Below, piece by piece: positions 15,849-24,468 of a stretch of 64,000 bases of DNA. Made by a program: the position numbers and the translations under genes. Within the stretch, counting starts at the first letter, position 1. Each line of letters opens with the position of its first letter. A model generated the notes under the pieces. It did no database searches. It was given only the letters and a program-made list of their open reading frames with translations, and was not told where the DNA came from. This DNA is from Streptomyces canus (GTDB taxonomy: Bacteria; Actinomycetota; Actinomycetes; Streptomycetales; Streptomycetaceae), in NCBI RefSeq assembly GCF_030815415.1, contig NZ_JAUSWW010000001.1:4526001-4590000 (forward strand). The letters run 5' to 3'.

Positions 15849-16451
15849 TCACTTCTCCGCGAGGACGGGCTTGATCATCCCGGTCAGCGTGTCCTCGCTG
15901 AGTGCCATCAGCGCCCGCGCCGCGATCTTGCCGCTGCGGTCGATGACGAGCGTGGAGGGGATCAGCTGCGGGTTGAGCGTGCCCTTCTTGAAGCGGAGCA
16001 TCTGCCTGCCCGTGGGGTCGTACAGGCTCGGGAAGGTGACCCCGAACTCCTTCTCGAAGTTGATCGCCGAGGTGGTGTTGGTGTCCCGGGTGTTGATGCC
16101 GACGAACTGGACGCCCTGGCCCTTGAGCTTCTCGGAGACGGCCTGGAGGTTCTTCGCCTCCGCCCGGCAGGGGGTGCACCAGGAGCCCCACACATTGACG
16201 ACGAGGACCTGGCCCTTGTAGTCGGCGGTGGAGAGCTGCTTGCCGTCGATGGTCTTGCCGGACAGCAGCGGGGCGGCGTCCCGCTTGCCCTGGGCGACCG
16301 TGTCGACGCCGTCGTTCCCGGTGATGAAGTTGGTGTCACCGCTGCCGCCCACCTTGCCGCCGGAACTGCACGCGGTGAGGGTCAGCGCGGCTGCGGCGGC
16401 CGTGGCGGTGAACAGGACGGCTCGACGGTTGGTGCGGGTCAGGGCACTCAT
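15849..16451 (-). CDS. resA: ResA/TlpA-like thioredoxin-fold lipoprotein
   Basis: A 200-residue lipoprotein. The signal peptide ends in the lipobox LTAC with Cys28. A TlpA-like domain follows, with WGSWCTPC at residues 88-95 as the redox centre and FVGINTRDTNTTSAINFEKEF and IPSTLVIDRSGKI as later strands. Anchored outside the membrane, it should reduce the haem-binding CXXCH Cys pair of apocytochromes, taking electrons from CcdA. It is the first gene of the ccs operon, with 66 bp between it and the upstream gene. Confidence 0.94.
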   Translation of the reverse strand: MSALTRTNRRAVLFTATAAAAALTLTACSSGGKVGGSGDTNFITGNDGVDTVAQGKRDAAPLLSGKTIDGKQLSTADYKGQVLVVNVWGSWCTPCRAEAKNLQAVSEKLKGQGVQFVGINTRDTNTTSAINFEKEFGVTFPSLYDPTGRQMLRFKKGTLNPQLIPSTLVIDRSGKIAARALMALSEDTLTGMIKPVLAEK

Positions 16452-16517
16452 GTGAAAAGTTTCGCATGCCCGTTCCGGGGATCTTGCGCACCCCCCTTGC
16501 GGGCGGAAATCCGCATT

Positions 16518-17807
16518 TCAGGCGGCGTTCGCGGAGCTCCCGGCAGTGCTGTCCGAGCTGGCTGGGCCGGCCTTCATGAACGTGTTCCAGCCACCGACCG
16601 GTGCCTGTCCGACGTCCAGCGTCCGCAGCTTGGCCAGCACCTGCGGCTTCTGGACGTCCATCCAGTCGACGAACTGCCGGAAGGAGACCAGCCGTACGTC
16701 CTCGCCCTTCTCCTTCTCCGCCGCGATGTGCTTCAGGGCTTCCTCGACGGCGTCCATGTAGATGCCGCCGTTCCACTGCTCGAAGTGGTTGCCGACGAAG
16801 AACGGGGCGCGGTTGGACTCGTAGGCGCGCTGGAAGCCGGCGATGTAGGCCCCGGCGGACTGCTCGCGCCAGGCCGGGTAGTTGTGGGCGGGCGCGTTGG
16901 TGGAGTTGATCGACTGGTTGGCGAGCATGTTGTAGTCCATCGAGAGCACCTCGAAGCTGCGCCCGGGGAACGGGATCGCCTGGAGCGGCAGGTCCCACAG
17001 CCCGCCCTTCTTCTCCGGCCAGACCTGGCGGCCGCCGGGCGAGGAGGCGTCGTAGCGCCAGCCGAGCTCGCGCGCGGTGGGCAGCAGGTTGTCCTGGCCG
17101 AGGAGGCAGGGTGTGCGACCGCCGACGAGTTCCTTGTCGTAGTCGAAGGGCAGGGCGGGCAGATCGGTCCACCCGGTGTTGGTCCGCCACTCCTTCACGA
17201 AGCCCTTGGCCTGGTCGATCTCGCTGCGCCACTGCTGGGGCGTCCAGTTGCCGACGGTGCCGGAGCCGGCGCAGAAGTGGCCGTTGAAGTGGGTGCCTAT
17301 CTCGTGACCCTCGAGCCAGGCCCGCCGGACGTTGGTCAGGGTGGCCTTGACGTGGTCGTCGGTGAGATAGCCGATGTCGGAGGCGCCGAGGGGGTTGTTG
17401 GGCGGGTCGTAGAGCCGCTTCTTCGACTCGGGCAGCAGATAGAGCCCGGAGAGGAAGAAGGTCATGTGGACGCCGTGCTCCTTGGCGAGGTCCAGGAAGC
17501 GCGGGAAGAGTCCGTTGCCGACCTCGCCGGCGCCGTCCCAGGAGAAGACGACGAACTGCGGCGGCTTCTGGCCCGGCTCCAGCGGTTCCGGCCTGGCCGG
17601 CTGGTGGGGCTGCTTGCCCGTGTACGACGTGGAACCGTCACCAAGGGGGCGGGCGCGGTGGGTCTGGGCACTGGGCTTGCCGCCGGGGGAACCTCCGGAA
17701 TGGCTCGGCCCCTCTGACGAGGTGAGGGTGCCGCAGCCCGCGAGTCCGAGGGCGGCCGCACCACCCACACCGAGTCCGAGTGCTCCCCTGCGGGTGAGAG
17801 CGCGCAT
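16518..17807 (-). CDS. Tat-exported lipoprotein, polysaccharide deacetylase-like
   Basis: About 429 residues from the ATG at 17807, which has GGGGA 6 bp upstream. The N-terminus has a twin-Arg motif (LTRRGALGLG) and a lipobox ending at Cys25 (GLAGC), so it is probably a Tat-dependent lipoprotein. After a Ser/Pro-rich linker the domain resembles NodB-type deacetylases: VVFSWDGAGE near the start, EIGTHFNGHF (His-x3-His) and FFVGNHFEQWNGGIY. The substrate is unknown. It lies between a phosphatase gene and the ccs operon on the same strand. Confidence 0.85.
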   Translation of the reverse strand: MRALTRRGALGLGVGGAAALGLAGCGTLTSSEGPSHSGGSPGGKPSAQTHRARPLGDGSTSYTGKQPHQPARPEPLEPGQKPPQFVVFSWDGAGEVGNGLFPRFLDLAKEHGVHMTFFLSGLYLLPESKKRLYDPPNNPLGASDIGYLTDDHVKATLTNVRRAWLEGHEIGTHFNGHFCAGSGTVGNWTPQQWRSEIDQAKGFVKEWRTNTGWTDLPALPFDYDKELVGGRTPCLLGQDNLLPTARELGWRYDASSPGGRQVWPEKKGGLWDLPLQAIPFPGRSFEVLSMDYNMLANQSINSTNAPAHNYPAWREQSAGAYIAGFQRAYESNRAPFFVGNHFEQWNGGIYMDAVEEALKHIAAEKEKGEDVRLVSFRQFVDWMDVQKPQVLAKLRTLDVGQAPVGGWNTFMKAGPASSDSTAGSSANAA

Positions 17808-17930
17808 TGCATCCCCGTTCGTCACGTCCTGCGAAGTGGTCACCCATTCAGAGGACGCGACGAACGAGGAGGTTCCCCCTGATCACAGCGATTCAGCAAC
17901 AAATGTAACGAGCGGGCATCAAAGCGTCCC

Positions 17931-18620
17931 TTACGCCCCGAACGCCTTGTCCTTGCCCTTCACCGGCTTGGCACCGGCACGGAGATGCGCGGGCACGAGA
18001 TCGATCGCGGGCTCGCTGTACCCCACGGACACGATCTTGTCGCCCTGGTACGTGAACGTCGTCAGCGACGCCAGCGTGCACTGCCGCCGCCGCGGGTCGT
18101 GCCACAGCCGCCGCTTCTCGACGTAGGACCGCACGATCCAGATCGGCAGCTGATGGCTGACCAGCACCGCCTCATGGCCGCGCGCCGCGTCCTTCGCGGC
18201 GTCCAGCGCCCCCATCATGCGGACGACCTGGTCGACGTAGGCCTCACCCCACGACGGCTTGAAGGGGTTGACGAGGTGCTTCCAGTTCTCGGGCCGCTTC
18301 AGGGCGCCGTCGCCGACGCCGAAGGTCTTGCCCTGGAAGACGTTGTCGGCCTCGATGAGCCGCCCGTCGGTCGCGAGATCGAGGCCGTGCGCCTTGGCGA
18401 TCGGCGTGGCCGTCTCCTGCGCGCGCTCCAGCGGGGAGGAGCAGACGTAGGTGACGTCCCGGGGGGCCAGGTGCTCGGCCACCCGGTCGGCCATCTGCCG
18501 CCCCAGCTCGGACAGGTGGTAGCCGGCGAGACGGCCGTAGAGGACCCCGTCGGGGTTGGCCACCTCACCGTGCCGCATGAGGTGTACGACGGTGATGTCG
18601 GGGTGGGCCGGGGTGCTCAC
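17931..18620 (-). CDS. Histidine phosphatase family protein
   Basis: A 229-residue protein of the phosphoglycerate mutase-like superfamily. The catalytic RHG is at residues 16-18 (HLMRHGEV). The second His is in LVSHQLPIW, and Glu and Arg of SSPLERAQETA complete the phosphate pocket. The substrate is not evident. The start overlaps the hemL stop (GTGA), so the two genes are coupled. The C-terminal 25 residues are Lys- and Pro-rich (AKPVKGKDKAFGA). Confidence 0.92.
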   Translation of the reverse strand: MSTPAHPDITVVHLMRHGEVANPDGVLYGRLAGYHLSELGRQMADRVAEHLAPRDVTYVCSSPLERAQETATPIAKAHGLDLATDGRLIEADNVFQGKTFGVGDGALKRPENWKHLVNPFKPSWGEAYVDQVVRMMGALDAAKDAARGHEAVLVSHQLPIWIVRSYVEKRRLWHDPRRRQCTLASLTTFTYQGDKIVSVGYSEPAIDLVPAHLRAGAKPVKGKDKAFGA

Positions 18621-19933
18621 GCGGTCGCCTCCGCTGCCGCTCGGGCCGCCGCCGGGAGGGCGTCGGCGATGCGCTGGACCGCCTGGTCGTCATGGGCCGT
18701 GGAGACGAACCAGGACTCGAAGGAGGACGGCGGCAGATAGACGCCGTCGGCCAGCAGCGAGTGGAAGAAGGCGGTGAAGCGGAAGGACTCCTGCTTCTTG
18801 GCGTCCTCGTAGTCCCGCACCTCACGGTCGGTGAAGAAGACGGAGAACATGTTGGAGGCGTTCTGCACCCGGTGGGCGACGCCTTCCTTGGTGAGCGCCT
18901 CGGTGACCAGCGACTGGATCCGCGCGGACACGGCGTCGACCTTGTCGTACGCGGCGTCGTCGAGCAGCCGCAGCTGGGCGAGGCCCGCGGCGGTGGCGAC
19001 CGGGTTCCCGGAGAGGGTTCCGGCCTGGTAGACGGGCCCGGCGGGCGCGAGGTGCGCCATGACGTCGGCGCGACCGCCGAAGGCCGCGGCCGGGAAGCCG
19101 CCGCCCATGACCTTGCCGAAGGTCATGAGGTCGGGCTTGACCCCGTCGATCCCGTACCAGCCGGCGCGGCTCGTCCGGAAGCCGGTCATGACCTCGTCGG
19201 AGATGTAGAGGGCGCCGTTCTTGGAGCACGCGTCCTTGAGGCCCTGGTTGAACCCGGGCCGCGGCGGCACGACGCCCATGTTGCCGGGCGAGGCCTCGGT
19301 GATCACACAGGCGATCTCGCCGGGGTGCCGGTGGAAGGCCTCGTGCACGGCCTCGAGGTCGTTGTACGGCAGGACGATGGTGTCGCCGGCCTGGGCGCCG
19401 GTGACGCCGGGCGTGTCGGGAAGGGCGAAGGTGGCGACACCGGACCCGGCCGCGGCGAGGAGCGAGTCGACGTGACCGTGGTAACACCCGGCGAACTTGA
19501 TGACCTTGGTCCGCCGGGTGAACCCGCGGGCGAGCCGGATGGCCGACATGGTGGCCTCGGTGCCGCTGGACACCAGCCGCACCTGCTCCAGCGGCTCGAT
19601 CCGGGCGACCATCTCCTCGGCGAGCGCGACCTCGCCCTCGCCGGGCGTGCCGAAGGACGTACCGCGCGATACGGCGTCCTGGACGGCGGCGATGACCTCG
19701 GGGTGTGCGTGCCCGAGGATCATGGGTCCCCAGGAGCAGACGAGGTCGACGTACTCACGCCCGTCGGCGTCGGTCAGATACGGGCCGGTGCCGGACACCA
19801 TGAACCGGGGCGTTCCGCCCACGGCGCGGAAGGCGCGCACCGGGGAGTTCACGCCGCCCGGTGTGACGGTGGCCGCACGGTCGAACAGGGCCTGTGAGGC
19901 AGGCGCATCGTATGAATAGGGCGTTTCGCTCAT
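18617..19933 (-). CDS. hemL: Glutamate-1-semialdehyde 2,1-aminomutase
   Basis: A 438-residue PLP enzyme that turns glutamate-1-semialdehyde into 5-aminolevulinate, the step after HemA in the C5 pathway. The PLP Lys is Lys274 (LMTFGKVMGGGFP). GGVNSPVRAF near residue 27, VSSGTEATMSAIRLARG and YHGHVDSLL are family signatures. The ATG at 19933 is chosen because the protein then begins MSETPYSYDAPASQ at the usual length; the longer frame adds 42 atypical residues. It is the first gene of a minus-strand series leading to the cytochrome c biogenesis operon and is separate from the hemACDB cluster at 58-64 kb. Confidence 0.96.
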   Translation of the reverse strand: MSETPYSYDAPASQALFDRAATVTPGGVNSPVRAFRAVGGTPRFMVSGTGPYLTDADGREYVDLVCSWGPMILGHAHPEVIAAVQDAVSRGTSFGTPGEGEVALAEEMVARIEPLEQVRLVSSGTEATMSAIRLARGFTRRTKVIKFAGCYHGHVDSLLAAAGSGVATFALPDTPGVTGAQAGDTIVLPYNDLEAVHEAFHRHPGEIACVITEASPGNMGVVPPRPGFNQGLKDACSKNGALYISDEVMTGFRTSRAGWYGIDGVKPDLMTFGKVMGGGFPAAAFGGRADVMAHLAPAGPVYQAGTLSGNPVATAAGLAQLRLLDDAAYDKVDAVSARIQSLVTEALTKEGVAHRVQNASNMFSVFFTDREVRDYEDAKKQESFRFTAFFHSLLADGVYLPPSSFESWFVSTAHDDQAVQRIADALPAAARAAAEATA

Positions 19934-20207
19934 GACCTGCGACTTCTCCGACTTCTCGGACTCCGGTTGCCGACTTTCCTCCTCAGGGTAGGCCAGCGGC
20001 CCTGGGCGACAGCGGTCCGTGGTCCGACGGCATCTGCGAAACTGAGAGCTGATAGACACAGCTCGTGCGGCCCTTGGTGTTCGGGTGCTGCGATGATCCT
20101 GCGGACAGGTGTTTCAACGCACGTTTCGGCGGGCGGCCGTGGGGGAGGTCACTGACACGATGATCGGGTTGCGCGGCGGGGGCCACGCCTCCTAGAAAAG
20201 CAGTCGG

Positions 20208-20426
20208 GTGGAGATATGCATCGCGGTGGCGGACTGGGCGAGGGGACTGATGACCTGGGTCCTCGACGTGCCCGGCGGGGAAGGCACCGGCGCGACGCGG
20301 AGGAAGCCGCAGAATCACGTCAAGGACATGCGGTCCCGAGTGAGTCGGAGCGGGACGACCGACGTATCGAACGTCGGATCGAGCAGCTGGGGGCGGGGAG
20401 CAGGAATGGTGGTCGGGTGGGGGTGA
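20208..20426 (+). CDS. Possible small protein, 72 residues, overlapping next start
   Basis: A GTG-started frame (MEICIAVADWARGLMTWVLDV) whose third codon positions are mostly G or C over its first two thirds, unlike the frame that would extend the next gene upstream. Its TGA overlaps the next gene's GTG at 20423 in a GTGA junction. No ribosome site or domain is recognised. It could instead be the true N-terminus of the next protein with a frameshift. Confidence 0.3.
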   Translation: MEICIAVADWARGLMTWVLDVPGGEGTGATRRKPQNHVKDMRSRVSRSGTTDVSNVGSSSWGRGAGMVVGWG

Positions 20427-20854
20427 CGTACAAGTACTTCGGCGCGCCGGACGGTGCGACCGCGGCCCGCGTCCCGATCTCGATGCGCCCCGAGGAGCTC
20501 GGCGGCGACGAGCTCGGGATGAACGGCATGTTCACCAAGATCAAGCCGGAGACCATGGCGGCCATGGTCCTCACCGGCATAGAAGGCGTCCCGCTGCACA
20601 AGGTCCCCCCGCTCGAACTGGTCGTCCTGCACCCCGACTACGCGGTCGTGAAGCTCCCCATGACGGTCGTCGACCCGCTGCGCGGCATCGGCGAGGAAGC
20701 GGTGGGCGCGGCGGCGTTCATCTGGTCGACGGTCCCGGACCGGGGCGGTCCGCGGGACGCGTTCAACGTGTACCAACTGCTGCACGAATGGCAGGACTTC
20801 AGCCACCGCCTGCATGAGGCGGGGCATCAGCCGTACTGCCTGGTGTGGCCCTGA
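20423..20854 (+). CDS. Conserved-looking hypothetical protein
   Basis: A 143-residue soluble protein beginning VTYKYFGAPDGATAARVPISM and ending QPYCLVWP. A GGTGGGG stretch lies just upstream of the GTG at 20423, and codon bias is strong from there on. It has a mixed alpha/beta composition with no catalytic motif I recognise. An in-frame ATG at 20216 would add a basic, Glu- and Arg-rich 69-residue N-terminus with poor third-position bias; that version cannot be excluded. It is divergent from hemL, 0.5 kb away. Confidence 0.65.
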   Translation: MTYKYFGAPDGATAARVPISMRPEELGGDELGMNGMFTKIKPETMAAMVLTGIEGVPLHKVPPLELVVLHPDYAVVKLPMTVVDPLRGIGEEAVGAAAFIWSTVPDRGGPRDAFNVYQLLHEWQDFSHRLHEAGHQPYCLVWP

Positions 20855-20925
20855 TCCGGGGCTTCGGTCAGTAGGCCCGTCGGGCGGCCGGCCGCATCGG
20901 CTCGCGCCGCCGTCGTCGGTCACGG

Positions 20926-21291
20926 TCAGGCGGCCGGGTGCGGCTCCCGGCCCGTCAGCCTGCGGGCGAGCAGACCCAGCAGGGCGGCGTTGAACAGCCC
21001 GCACAGGACGGTCCCCGCGGAGAAGAGCAACGGGGTCAGCCAGGCGAGCGGGGAGTCCCCGTCGGGTGAAAGCGCCATCAGGGGGATGCTGACGATCATG
21101 CTGAGCGGAGCTGTGGTCATGAGCGGCCAGATCCCGGCGAACCCGGGGTCCGGGGACAGGTACACGGCCCACAGGAAGAACCCCAGCGACGCCGCGACCA
21201 CCGCGAGATAGCCCCGCGCGAGCCAGTTGTCCACGGCGGGCGCCAACAGGGCCCGGATCCTCGGGAATCGGGGGTGTGCGGAACGGGCCAT
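20926..21291 (-). CDS. SCO4225-type small membrane protein
   Basis: A 121-residue protein with three to four hydrophobic segments: LARGYLAVVAASLGFFLWAV, APLSMIVSIPLMAL, and LLFSAGTVLCGLFNAALLGLL. The N-terminus is basic (HPRFPRIRALLAPAVDN), so it probably lies inside. It matches the layout of SCO4225 family proteins of unknown function. It is paralogous to the next gene at 21352-21714: NWLARGYLA corresponds to NWGGRGYLA, and TTAPLSM to LTEPLSM. Confidence 0.78.
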   Translation of the reverse strand: MARSAHPRFPRIRALLAPAVDNWLARGYLAVVAASLGFFLWAVYLSPDPGFAGIWPLMTTAPLSMIVSIPLMALSPDGDSPLAWLTPLLFSAGTVLCGLFNAALLGLLARRLTGREPHPAA

Positions 21292-21351
21292 GTCGGTGCC
21301 TTTCTCTTCGAGGTGATGTTCGAGGTGGTGTTCAAGGCGAAGGGGAGAGAT

Positions 21352-21714
21352 TCACGCGTGCCGGACATCGGCACGGACATCCCGGACGTGGTGGGCGAAC
21401 GCGCCGACCACGGCCGCGTTCACCAGAGCGCACGCGAGCAGCCAGACCCCCATGCCGACCGAGGCGGCCACGACAGCTGCCCCACCGCTGCCCTCGGCGC
21501 TACCGGCCCCGAAGGGCACGACCGCGCCCAGCATCGACAGAGGCTCCGTGAGCAGCACCGGTGCCATCGCGTACGCACTGTCCGAAAACAGGAAGGCCAC
21601 CGGCACGGAAGCGGCGAAGGCCGCCAGATACCCCCGGCCGCCCCAGTTGTCCGTGGCAAGCGCGAGCAGCCGCCGCAACCGCACAAGGCGGCCCGGCCGC
21701 GAGACGTTCGACAT
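21352..21714 (-). CDS. SCO4225-type small membrane protein, tandem paralog
   Basis: A 120-residue paralog of the gene at 20926-21291 with the same topology: LRRLLALATDNWGGRGYLAAF, LLTEPLSMLGAVVPFGAG, and a last helix VWLLACALVNAAVVGAFAHH. The ATG at 21714 has AGGGATC upstream; a longer frame to 21837 lacks family similarity. The two genes lie head to tail with about 60 bp between them, which points to tandem duplication. Confidence 0.75.
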   Translation of the reverse strand: MSNVSRPGRLVRLRRLLALATDNWGGRGYLAAFAASVPVAFLFSDSAYAMAPVLLTEPLSMLGAVVPFGAGSAEGSGGAAVVAASVGMGVWLLACALVNAAVVGAFAHHVRDVRADVRHA

Positions 21715-21893
21715 CGCGGATCCCTTCGGTTGGTCCGTTGTCGCTGTGTGTTCCCACGGTGTCCCGACACCCCGCACCGAGGCATGAGTACGGATGCTCA
21801 TCTCCGCCTGGGTCTTCGGCCGCGGACCCCAGGCCACATCCCGGGTCAGGCTCGCGATCTTGGCTCAAATGCGCCATCCAGCCTGGGGGGATT

Positions 21894-22718
21894 GTGGGTA
21901 TTTCCGCTGTTGTTTCGGTGTCCAGCAGAGTGCGGATCGCGGCGTTCACGGCCCTGGTCCTCGCCGGGGGATCGGTTGCCTGCGGAGGGAGCGCCACGAG
22001 CGATCCCGCGGCGGCCGTGGCGAAGGCGGCGGAGAACTCCGAGAACATCACGTCGCTCCGCTATCGGATCAGCGGAACCCTGGCGGGGAAGGGCCGTCTG
22101 GAGGCCGAGGCCTCCATGACCACGAAACCCTCGGCGATGAGCCTGAAAATGAACCAGACGGAAGACCGGGGCGGGGACGGCCGACTGGAGGTCCGGTTTG
22201 TCGACGGGGTCATGTACGTCGGTGGCAGCGCGCTCCGTTCCGAGAAGCTGAACGGCAAGAGCTGGCTGAGCGCCGCGCCGGCCGTATGGGGCCGCGGCAA
22301 CACGGAGAACCAGTCCTACGGCGTGCTCCCCCGTCAGCTGGAGCAGAACCTGCTCGTGCAGTCCACGCTCCTGGTCGGCTCGAAGGATCTGCGGGTGATC
22401 GGGACCGAGACGGTCGACGGCACCAGGGCCACGCACTACAAGGGCACGGTCGACGTCGACAGCCTGAGGGGCGAGCGCCTTGATCAGATCTTCGGTCTTG
22501 AGGCTTCCGACCCGCTCACCATGGACCTGTGGGTCGACGGCGACGACCGCCCCAAGCAGTTCCGCTTTCGGGCCAGGCATCTCGACCTGATGACCAACAC
22601 CGAAGACGGGCGGCTCGAGCTGACCGTCACTTTCCTCGACATCGACCAGCCCGTCACCATCAAAGCCCCGCGGGCCGAGGACACCAGGCCGCTCGGAGAC
22701 GACACAGCGGACGGGTGA
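21894..22718 (+). CDS. Lipoprotein with LppX/LprAFG-like fold
   Basis: About 274 residues from a GTG at 21894 preceded by GGGGGG; GTG codons at 21918 and 21930 are alternatives. A signal peptide ends in a lipobox GSVAC followed by Gly-Gly. The exported domain (NITSLRYRISGTLAGKGRLE, VRFVDGVMYVGG, LRVIGTETVDGTRATHYKGT, and MDLWVDGDDRPKQFRF) has the strand pattern of LppX/LprG proteins, which bind lipids in actinobacteria. A lipid-carrier role is by family analogy only. It is followed by a convergent hypothetical gene. Confidence 0.8.
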   Translation: MGISAVVSVSSRVRIAAFTALVLAGGSVACGGSATSDPAAAVAKAAENSENITSLRYRISGTLAGKGRLEAEASMTTKPSAMSLKMNQTEDRGGDGRLEVRFVDGVMYVGGSALRSEKLNGKSWLSAAPAVWGRGNTENQSYGVLPRQLEQNLLVQSTLLVGSKDLRVIGTETVDGTRATHYKGTVDVDSLRGERLDQIFGLEASDPLTMDLWVDGDDRPKQFRFRARHLDLMTNTEDGRLELTVTFLDIDQPVTIKAPRAEDTRPLGDDTADG

Positions 22719-22783
22719 GCATCACCCGGGCAACAGCCCGTTCCGTACGGCACGACCCCATCGAGCGCACCAGCCGTAACCGC

Positions 22784-23452
22784 TCACCGCGCGGGCCCGA
22801 GAACAGGCGGCACCCGACCGTCCCCGGCCGGCTCGGTGTCGCCGTCCTCCCAGTCGGGGTCGTAGGCGCAGGGCAGGCCGGCGCTGCCGGTGAAGTACTC
22901 GCGGTCCGCGTCCCAGCGGAAGGACATCCGCTCGTCGCCGTCGGCCCGTTCGACGCGCAGCTCCCAGTCCTGGACCTGGCCGCCCTCGACGTAGGACGTG
23001 ATCTCCCAGCCGTCGTCCGCGAGGTGCCGGTGCAGGCGCCGCAGGCCGGGCGCGGCCTGGCTCGCGGGTACGTGGTCCAGGGCCCACCCGTGGCTCATCC
23101 GGTAGGCACCGTCGACGGTCTTGTCGTCCATCCCCAGCAGACCGCCGTCCCAGCAGAAGTCGCTCCCGTACCCGTTCTCCGGACCGGCGCCGGTGCCCTC
23201 GCCGCCCGGTTCCACGGTCCGCTCGAACCCCAGGACGTCGTACGCCTCCCGCGACCGCTCGAAGGCACGGCTCGCCATCTCCTCGGGTGCGACGCGAGGG
23301 AAGTCCGCAGAGCCCCGGGAGTCCCAGGCGACCAGGACGAACGGCATGAGCACGGCGGCGAGCAGCCCGCCGACCAGCACCAGGCAGCCACACCCGACGG
23401 CCTGCGGCGTTGACACGGACCCGGGCTGCGCCGGTGCGGTCTCTTGGGACAT
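22784..23452 (-). CDS. Hypothetical single-pass membrane protein
   Basis: About 222 residues from the ATG at 23452 (a GTG at 23500 would add 16 residues; neither has a good ribosome site). One transmembrane helix (VGCGCLVLVGGLLAAVLMPFV) follows a short cytoplasmic start. The outer domain contains single Cys residues in SDFCWDGGLL and GLPCAYDPDW that could form a disulfide. No family recognised. Confidence 0.65.
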   Translation of the reverse strand: MSQETAPAQPGSVSTPQAVGCGCLVLVGGLLAAVLMPFVLVAWDSRGSADFPRVAPEEMASRAFERSREAYDVLGFERTVEPGGEGTGAGPENGYGSDFCWDGGLLGMDDKTVDGAYRMSHGWALDHVPASQAAPGLRRLHRHLADDGWEITSYVEGGQVQDWELRVERADGDERMSFRWDADREYFTGSAGLPCAYDPDWEDGDTEPAGDGRVPPVLGPAR

Positions 23453-23724
23453 GCGGGGACCGTACGGCGGCGAGGGGGTACGGCGAATGGGCGCGATCAC
23501 CTGGGGCGGGGTGCGTACACGTACTCAACTCGGTTGGCCGGAGCGGTGATCGACAGTTTCGTGACAGTGCGGAGCGGACTCCTGTTCCCCTGCGCGGGGT
23601 GTGCGTACGGTGATCACCGCGGCGCCAGTGGATCTTGACCGGATCCGCATCCGCTGCCGCACAGTCAGCAGGCGAACGGGGGACACCGTCGCCGCTCACG
23701 GGGGATCAGGGGGAGTAGTTCGCC

Positions 23725-24408
23725 ATGCCGTGGAACCGGCCTCACGGCGGCCGCACAGCGAGCCGTCCTGTCATTGCGTTCGTGGCCTTCGCGGGACTGA
23801 CCGCGGGGGTCTTGGTCGGCTGGGGCGGCTTGGACACCGTCCCCGGCTGCGGGTACGTCAGCGACGCCCACCCCTCCCGTACCGCGCGGGACTGGGTCAC
23901 GCACGCCGATCATGTCGTCGTCGCCACGCCCGAGCGGGAGCGGGACACCGGGCGGCGCGACTTCGCCTCGGGCCCGTTCCGGTACCGGACCGACCGTATG
24001 GTGACCTTCCGCACCGACAAGGTCCTGTGGACCTCGGCCGACCGGCCCGGCCGCCCCGTGGACAAGGGCTTCGACATGGTCGCCCCCGGCTGGCAGGTGT
24101 ACCGGCAGAGCGGCACCCGTATCAAACGGACCGCCCCCGACGCTCCCCGACTGGAGACCGGCCACACCTACCTCCTCGCCCTGCGCTGGAGCTCCGAGGG
24201 CTGGACCGTTCTGGGCGAGGGCGCCGCCGTCCCCTTCGACGACGGGGTCGCCGGTCAGGGCGAGTGGTGCGGGCGGGTCCTGTCGAAGGAGGACGTCGCC
24301 CGCGGTGAACTCTTCTCCCGCAAGGACGACGACAGTCTCGAGGAGACGATCCTCGGCCAGGACGAACAGGCGGTACGGCGTGAGCTGGACCGTGCGGTCA
24401 GGAAGTGA
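23725..24408 (+). CDS. Hypothetical exported protein
   Basis: A 227-residue protein. A hydrophobic segment (VIAFVAFAGLTAGVLVGWGG, residues 16-35) after a basic start makes it a membrane-anchored or secreted protein. The exported part begins with CGYVSDAHPSRTARDWVTHA and includes WCGRVL. GGGGGAG lies 11 bp before the ATG. No family recognised. The last 40 residues are charged. Confidence 0.68.
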   Translation: MPWNRPHGGRTASRPVIAFVAFAGLTAGVLVGWGGLDTVPGCGYVSDAHPSRTARDWVTHADHVVVATPERERDTGRRDFASGPFRYRTDRMVTFRTDKVLWTSADRPGRPVDKGFDMVAPGWQVYRQSGTRIKRTAPDAPRLETGHTYLLALRWSSEGWTVLGEGAAVPFDDGVAGQGEWCGRVLSKEDVARGELFSRKDDDSLEETILGQDEQAVRRELDRAVRK

Positions 24409-24468
24409 GCGCCGCGTTCCCCGGCCCAACCCGCGCGAGAAGATCGCCGAACGGCCCGCCCGTTCCCG

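Noticed and set aside
13346..15874. Very long plus-strand open frame (842 residues)
   Set aside because: It is antisense to resB and ccdA, which have clear domains. The frame is open only because of the G+C bias, and the product is composed of biased Val/Gly/Arg/Leu sequence.
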